Source: Hsuehochloa calcarea
Lineage: Eukaryota > Streptophyta > Magnoliopsida > Poales > Poaceae
Direction of reading: 5' to 3'
Length of the DNA: 64,000 bases
Assembly (NCBI GenBank): GCA_036346395.1
Contig: CM070611.1
Coordinates: 26,856,473 to 26,920,472 of the forward strand
Numbering within the stretch: position 1 is the first letter of the stretch; every line of letters begins with the position of its first letter. Under the pieces are notes generated by a model. That model was not told the DNA's origin and searched no databases. It worked only from the letters and a program-made list of their open reading frames with translations. The translations under genes were made by a program, and so were the position numbers. Of this stretch, positions 59,792-64,000 are shown one piece after another.

Positions 59792-61689
59792 TGTGGATAT
59801 CGTGAGGATATGTGCACGATCTCAGAATGATTAGTCAATTGGCAATGGCTTTGTTGGTTTGCAGAATCTCGCGTTTTCGGGGTTTTCTTCATGCTGTCAG
59901 ACTACAGGCGGTCTGACCGGCGTTGTGGGGCGGTCAGACCGCCCGTGGGACGGTCGGACCGGCAGTGGTGGCCGGTCGGACCGGCTTGACCTAAATTTGG
60001 ATTTTGGAGCTAATCCAAAAATAGGTTGTGTAGGCAAGTGAGGGGAGTCTCCTGGATGTGGTCCCATCATTTTTGGAGCTCCCAGTCAAAAGTTCTATTC
60101 GTTTGAAATTTCCAGAAGGTTTCGGAATTTCACGCTGGAATTTTGGCTAACTCCTTTTGACCGGTCCGACCGCCGTTGTGGGAGAGGTCCGACCGGCCTG
60201 AAATCGATCGGACCGGCCTTGTGAGGCGGTCAGACCGGCAGTGACTTGGAGGTTAGCCAAGTTTGCATTGAGTTGATTTGATTGTGTTTCATGTATGGTT
60301 ATCAATGCTTTATTGATGTATATTGCATTGCGGAGCTAACGTGGGTCAAGTTGTGAAGAACTTGTTCCCGGAAACGGTTTATTTGTCTATTGCTGTGCAG
60401 GTGGCTTGCAGGTCAACGACGTCAACGGTGAGTGGATCGACTACACTTGGAGAGCCGAGGTCCGTAACGATCGTATACGGGTGAGGTCGTGTGACACAAG
60501 CATGGTGCGTATCGGCAAGATGGATCGAACGGGTGGTTCGATACAGCTGGTTGGATCAGGCGGTGCGGATATCGGTGCGAGTCTCTGGGAGGTTCCGATG
60601 GGATTCGGACAAGAGAGGCTTGGCGACGCGATGAGAACCACTGATCAACCTACACGTGGTAAAGCAGGCGATTGCTTCAATAGTTATGTGTGTGTGGGTC
60701 CCATGTGTAAGTGACCCCAAAAGTGAAACCCTAGCTCTCTAGTATAAATAGGAAGGGGGGAGATGGAAAACCCCTTTGAAGCATTCATTTTAGCCCCTTC
60801 TTCCCTTTTCTAGGGTTTGGAGGAGAGGAGAGGAGAACTAGGGTTTGGAGTGTGCTCCTTGTTGAGCTCTTGCCCTCCTTGTTGGAGATGCTTTGTAAGC
60901 ATCTTGTGTGACCGAACAATCTTGTGATGCTAAATTGAAAGATCATTTGCTCCCTTTGTGTTCTTCTCCTTTTTGGATGATTTTGGTGCTTCCTTGATTC
61001 AAAGGTTTATGCTTGGTATCTTGGCCTTCTTTATCTTGCTTTGATGTGTGGGATTACCGCTAGAGTCATCTAGATCATCAACCCCCACAAGCAAGTCTTG
61101 AATCAAGAGTTTCACATTTCTAGGGTTTGTGCACTTCTTTGGTAAAATCTCGAGAGATCGATTCTGCGAAGTGGATCTGACGGATCGTCGCTAGAAATAG
61201 GTCTCTAATATCTTTAGGGAGGTGTGCTCGAAATTTGGTCAAGTTTTATTGGTTGAATCAAAAGTTGGATCAAATTTCGTTTTGGATTTGGGTGGAGTTT
61301 TTCAGTTCTGGACTGAACCGGTCAGACCGGTGTTGCAACGGCGGTCCGACCGCCCGTGTATTCAGACGGCTGGTTTGCCGGGTCGAACCGCTGCCCACCG
61401 GTCCGACCGCTAGTTGGTTGCCGGTCAGACCGCTGGTTGACCGTCGGTCCGACCGCCCGTGGTAGCCGGTCAGACCGCCAGCACCCAGATCAGAACAGTG
61501 AGTTCTTTTCACTATTTGTGTCGTGTGGTTGAGGGGTTTATCGAATCCAACACAAGGCTTTCACTGTGCGCTTACTAATCTTCTTAGCTTTCATAGCTAA
61601 AGGAGTAAAGTTCGTGTTGTATTCGATTTAGGCGAGAAAGTTTTGAAAGCGCCTATTCACCCCCCCTTAGTCGCCTTTACGGTCCTACA
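59792..61689 (+). mobile_element. 3' LTR of copia C
   Basis: 1898 bp, TGTGGATATCG to CGGTCCTACA, followed by GAATA. Palindrome clusters at about 59895-59985, 60160-60240 and 61317-61490, better preserved than in the 5' LTR. Confidence 0.95.
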
Positions 61690-62382
61690 GAATATGGTCG
61701 TACTCATCAGGACATACCTAGAACATGGAATGCTTTGAAAAGAGCAATGAGACATAGATTTGTACCTTCATATTATTCTCGTGATTTGCTGAATAAATTA
61801 CAACGTTTAAGACAAGGTAGTAGTTCTGTAGAGGATTATTATCAAGAATTGCAAACTGATTTATTGCGTTGTGGTTTAGATGAAACTGAAGATGCTAAGA
61901 TGGCTAGATTTTTAGGAGGTTTAAACCGAGAAATTCAGGACATACTTTATTATAAAGAATACAATTCTATCACTTGGTTGTTCCATCTTGCTTGCAAAGC
62001 TGAAAGAGAAGTGCAGGGTCGACAGTCTCGCCCTAGGGAAAATTTTGGAGGATCTTTTGCAGGTCGGCCAAGTCAGCAACAACACGTGGCACCCTTCTCA
62101 AGTCGTGTGCCCCCTTCTACCCCTTCCACTCCTGTGCATGTCCCTAATGCATGCAAATCAACAGAGGTACAAGTCCCTACAAAAAGTGTTTCGTCTGTTG
62201 CTTCGACAGGGCGATCTAGAGATGTACAATGTCACCGTTGCAAAGGATTTGAACACTTGATGCGTGATTACCCAAGTCAGCGAGCTTTACTTATTAAGGA
62301 CAATGGTAAGTACACTTCAGCTAGCGATATTGAGAAAGAACAAGTTTTAGTTGCAACTAACAATGCAAGTGATGAAAACTGA
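61690..62382 (+). pseudogene. G2 gag, C-terminal part
   Basis: Continues the Gag core after copia C: WNALKRAMRHRFVPSYYS at about 61720-61770, SSVEDYYQELQTDLLRCG, then FLGGLNREIQDILYY and FHLACKAEREVQ. A zinc knuckle region at 62230-62271 reads CHRCKGFEHLMRDY, where the last Cys of CX2CX4HX4C is Tyr, followed by PSQRALLI. The frame stays open for about 230 codons, so this part is well preserved. The gene as a whole is interrupted by the 11-kb insertion and cannot be expressed intact. Confidence 0.85.
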
Positions 62383-63262
62383 GGAAGAACATATAAGCCA
62401 TGAGGCCTCTGACATGTACCAAAGCTTAGTTGTCCAGCGGGTGCTAAGTGCCCAAATGGAGCTTACTGAACAAAATCAACGTCATATTTTGTTTCAATCC
62501 AAGTTCGTCATCAAGGAACGTTCATGTAGAGTCATCATTGATGGCGGAAGTTGCAACAACCTTGCTAGCATAGACATGGTCGAGAAGCTTGGCTTGACCA
62601 CAACACCACACCCTCATCCTTACTACATTCAATGGCTGAATTCTTATGGTAAGTTGAAGGTGACTAAACTTGTGCGCGTACATTTTTCTATTGGATCATA
62701 TCATGACTATGTTGATTGTGATGTCGTACCTATGCAAGCATGCTCATTATTATTAGGTAGACCTTGGCAATATGATAGACATACTGAACATCATGGTAGA
62801 TCTAATCATTATACTTTCACATATAAAGAAAGAAAAATCACTTTACTTCCAATGTCTCCTGCTGCCATATTACAGGATGAATTAGAAAGATATGAGAGAA
62901 CAAGTACGGAGAACACAAAAGATGATTATAAGATTATAGCTCCAAGTGAAATTAAATTGAAAGCTCCTGTTATGTTAGCTACAAAATCTAATTGCATTGA
63001 TATGGAAAATATGAATCAATGTCATACTATGATTTGCAAAGAATCTCAGTGTCCATTAGAAGAAGTGCATGTTTCTTTGCCTCCTGTTGCTACTAATCTT
63101 TTGCAGGAGAGTGATGACTTGGGGAAAACGAATGAGTCGAGGACGACACAAATTCAAGAAAGGGAGGATGATGCGGACATCGACCCTAAGGATACAACCA
63201 TCGCTTCAACTCACGTCAGACTGCATCCTCTACGTCCTTTACTTCACCAACATCTTCTCTAA
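62351..63262 (+). CDS. G2 retroviral-type aspartic protease and truncated pol linker
   Basis: The 303-codon frame overlaps the end of gag by about 30 bases. It contains the aspartic protease signature IIDGGSCNNLAS (catalytic Asp at 62540-62542) and, about 65 residues later, CSLLLGRPWQYDR, the second conserved protease segment, then KERKITLLPMSPAAI. Next is SLPPVATNLLQE, which in autonomous elements leads into reverse transcriptase. Here it passes at once to SRTTQIQEREDDAD, resembling the extreme end of pol. RT, RNase H and integrase have thus been removed, with the frame kept. The frame runs past the polypurine tract into the 3' LTR (from 63172). The protease would process Gag. The start is uncertain; the frame may be reached by frameshift from gag. 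Confidence 0.78.
   Translation: MQLTMQVMKTEEEHISHEASDMYQSLVVQRVLSAQMELTEQNQRHILFQSKFVIKERSCRVIIDGGSCNNLASIDMVEKLGLTTTPHPHPYYIQWLNSYGKLKVTKLVRVHFSIGSYHDYVDCDVVPMQACSLLLGRPWQYDRHTEHHGRSNHYTFTYKERKITLLPMSPAAILQDELERYERTSTENTKDDYKIIAPSEIKLKAPVMLATKSNCIDMENMNQCHTMICKESQCPLEEVHVSLPPVATNLLQESDDLGKTNESRTTQIQEREDDADIDPKDTTIASTHVRLHPLRPLLHQHLL
63155..63171 (+). other. Polypurine tract of G2
   Basis: AAGAAAGGGAGGATGA directly before the 3' LTR; the same tract as in G1. Confidence 0.8.
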
Positions 63263-64000
63263 TTGGACTTTCGGCTAATGCAATGCCATATTACCCAATT
63301 AGATTGAGCTACGTCTACATACCATGGTGCTACGTCTACATACCATGGTACTATGTGTACATGCCATGGTGCTACTACATGTGCCAAGCAGAGTTCAAGC
63401 CGGATACATTTTGGTCGATCAGTTCGGAATCAGCCCGACAGCACCAACTTAAAACAGATATAACTTTTGCAAACGGAGTCCGATTCGGGTGTTCTTGGGC
63501 TTGTTGGAAAGCTAACGACGATATATTTCCAACGGATCCAGCCTCACCTCTAAATTCTTTCTGTAGACTTCGGAATCATCAAAAGAAGGTGCTGTGTCAC
63601 TAATTTGGGCCGATTTTGGCCTTGTAATCGTACCGGAATTGGCCCATATGTCATGCCCACTGGGGTGTGATTACTGTTCATGTGAACAGTAATTCGTGCC
63701 TTTAGTCCCACCTCTATTTCTTTTAGATTTGTGGCTCCTCATCCCCTATTTAAGGAGGACGCACCCCCTCTAGTTTCCTTGGATTTTGTTTAGTTAAAAG
63801 TTAGCCTTGTTGCAACTTCGTGTATTGGCTTGTGTCGACTAGACCAACCATAATACCGCTTTTCGAAATCCCAATTTTAATATTTCAATATTTATTTGCA
63901 ATTTCAGATTGCTTTATCTTGTTCTTGCGCATTTTCTTGGTGTATGCGTGAATCGACCTTCGTGGTCGTCAACCGGTATTCGTGCATGGTTGATAACGAC
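63172..64000 (+). mobile_element. 3' LTR of G2, cut by the window edge
   Basis: Starts TGCGGACATCGACCC and matches 47518 onward, with the 21-bp repeats at 63308-63370 and a TATTTAA box at 63747-63753 that is altered in the 5' LTR. Some 120-140 bp are expected beyond the window. Confidence 0.92.

Larger units (their letters stand above)
50657..61689 (+). mobile_element. Copia C: full-length Sirevirus-type element inside G2 gag
   Basis: 11.0 kb with LTRs 50657-52528 and 59792-61689 and a perfect TSD, GAATA, at 50652-50656 and 61690-61694. It has a primer site, gag, pol in copia order and a spacer with two AAGGGGGAG tracts. The LTR sequence is related to family B (same TGTGGATATC start and TAGTCGCCTTT...GGTCC end) but distinct. 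Frameshifts are numerous in gag, protease and integrase; reverse transcriptase is open. Confidence 0.95.
47518..64000 (+). mobile_element. G2: gag-protease-only Ty3/gypsy element, interrupted by copia C and cut by the window edge
   Basis: 5' LTR 47518-48488, tRNA-Met primer site, purine-rich leader, gag (split at 50656/61690), protease region and polypurine tract, then the 3' LTR from 63172 to beyond the window. Reverse transcriptase, RNase H and integrase are missing. Copia C is inserted inside gag with its TSD. LTR, leader and gag start resemble G1. Confidence 0.88.

Overview
The window is a nested stack of plant transposable elements with no recognisable host gene. The families point to a grass (Poaceae) repeat block: a CACTA element whose gene has a Transposase_24 region and a Ulp1/C48 tail, three Ty1/copia families of the Sirevirus (Maximus) type, and Ty3/gypsy elements with tRNA-Met primer sites. 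I cannot name the species. No rRNA or tRNA gene, CRISPR array or bacterial feature was seen.

Layout. (1) About 1-39170 is a CACTA element on the minus strand (CACTA-1; its 3' end lies off the left edge). Its gene (265-8267) is broken by a solo copia LTR (1916-3734, TSD CACTT) and a solo gypsy LTR (4027-7190, TSD TGATC). Upstream of the gene sit copia A (8646-27396, TSD AAATA) and, near the CACTA 5' end, a full-length minus-strand copia B (28344-39047, TSD CATAC). Copia A contains a non-autonomous gypsy, G1 (16420-21404). Its 3' LTR is split by a 2.4-kb copy of its own left flank (23353-25753). (2) 39171-46101 is probably a second, non-coding CACTA (CACTA-2). It holds a gag-only copia D (39664-45052), which itself holds a solo LTR of family B (40744-42504, TSD ATATC). 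(3) 46102-47517 is the only stretch not assigned to a large element; it holds a MITE-like remnant. (4) 47518 to the right edge is a gag-protease-only gypsy, G2, whose gag is split by full-length copia C (50657-61689, TSD GAATA).

How the parts work together. Copia A, B and C have the order gag, protease, integrase, reverse transcriptase, RNase H. They also have a long spacer with repeated AAGGGGGAG polypurine tracts and LTRs ending in a CACCCCC...GGTCC motif. All are frameshifted as read. G1, G2 and D lack reverse transcriptase and integrase and would need proteins from other elements to move.

Caution. Paired repeats differ again and again by loss of the middle base of CAG or CTG (to CG) and by homopolymer length. 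Some apparent frameshifts may therefore be sequencing or assembly errors over heavily methylated DNA rather than real decay.
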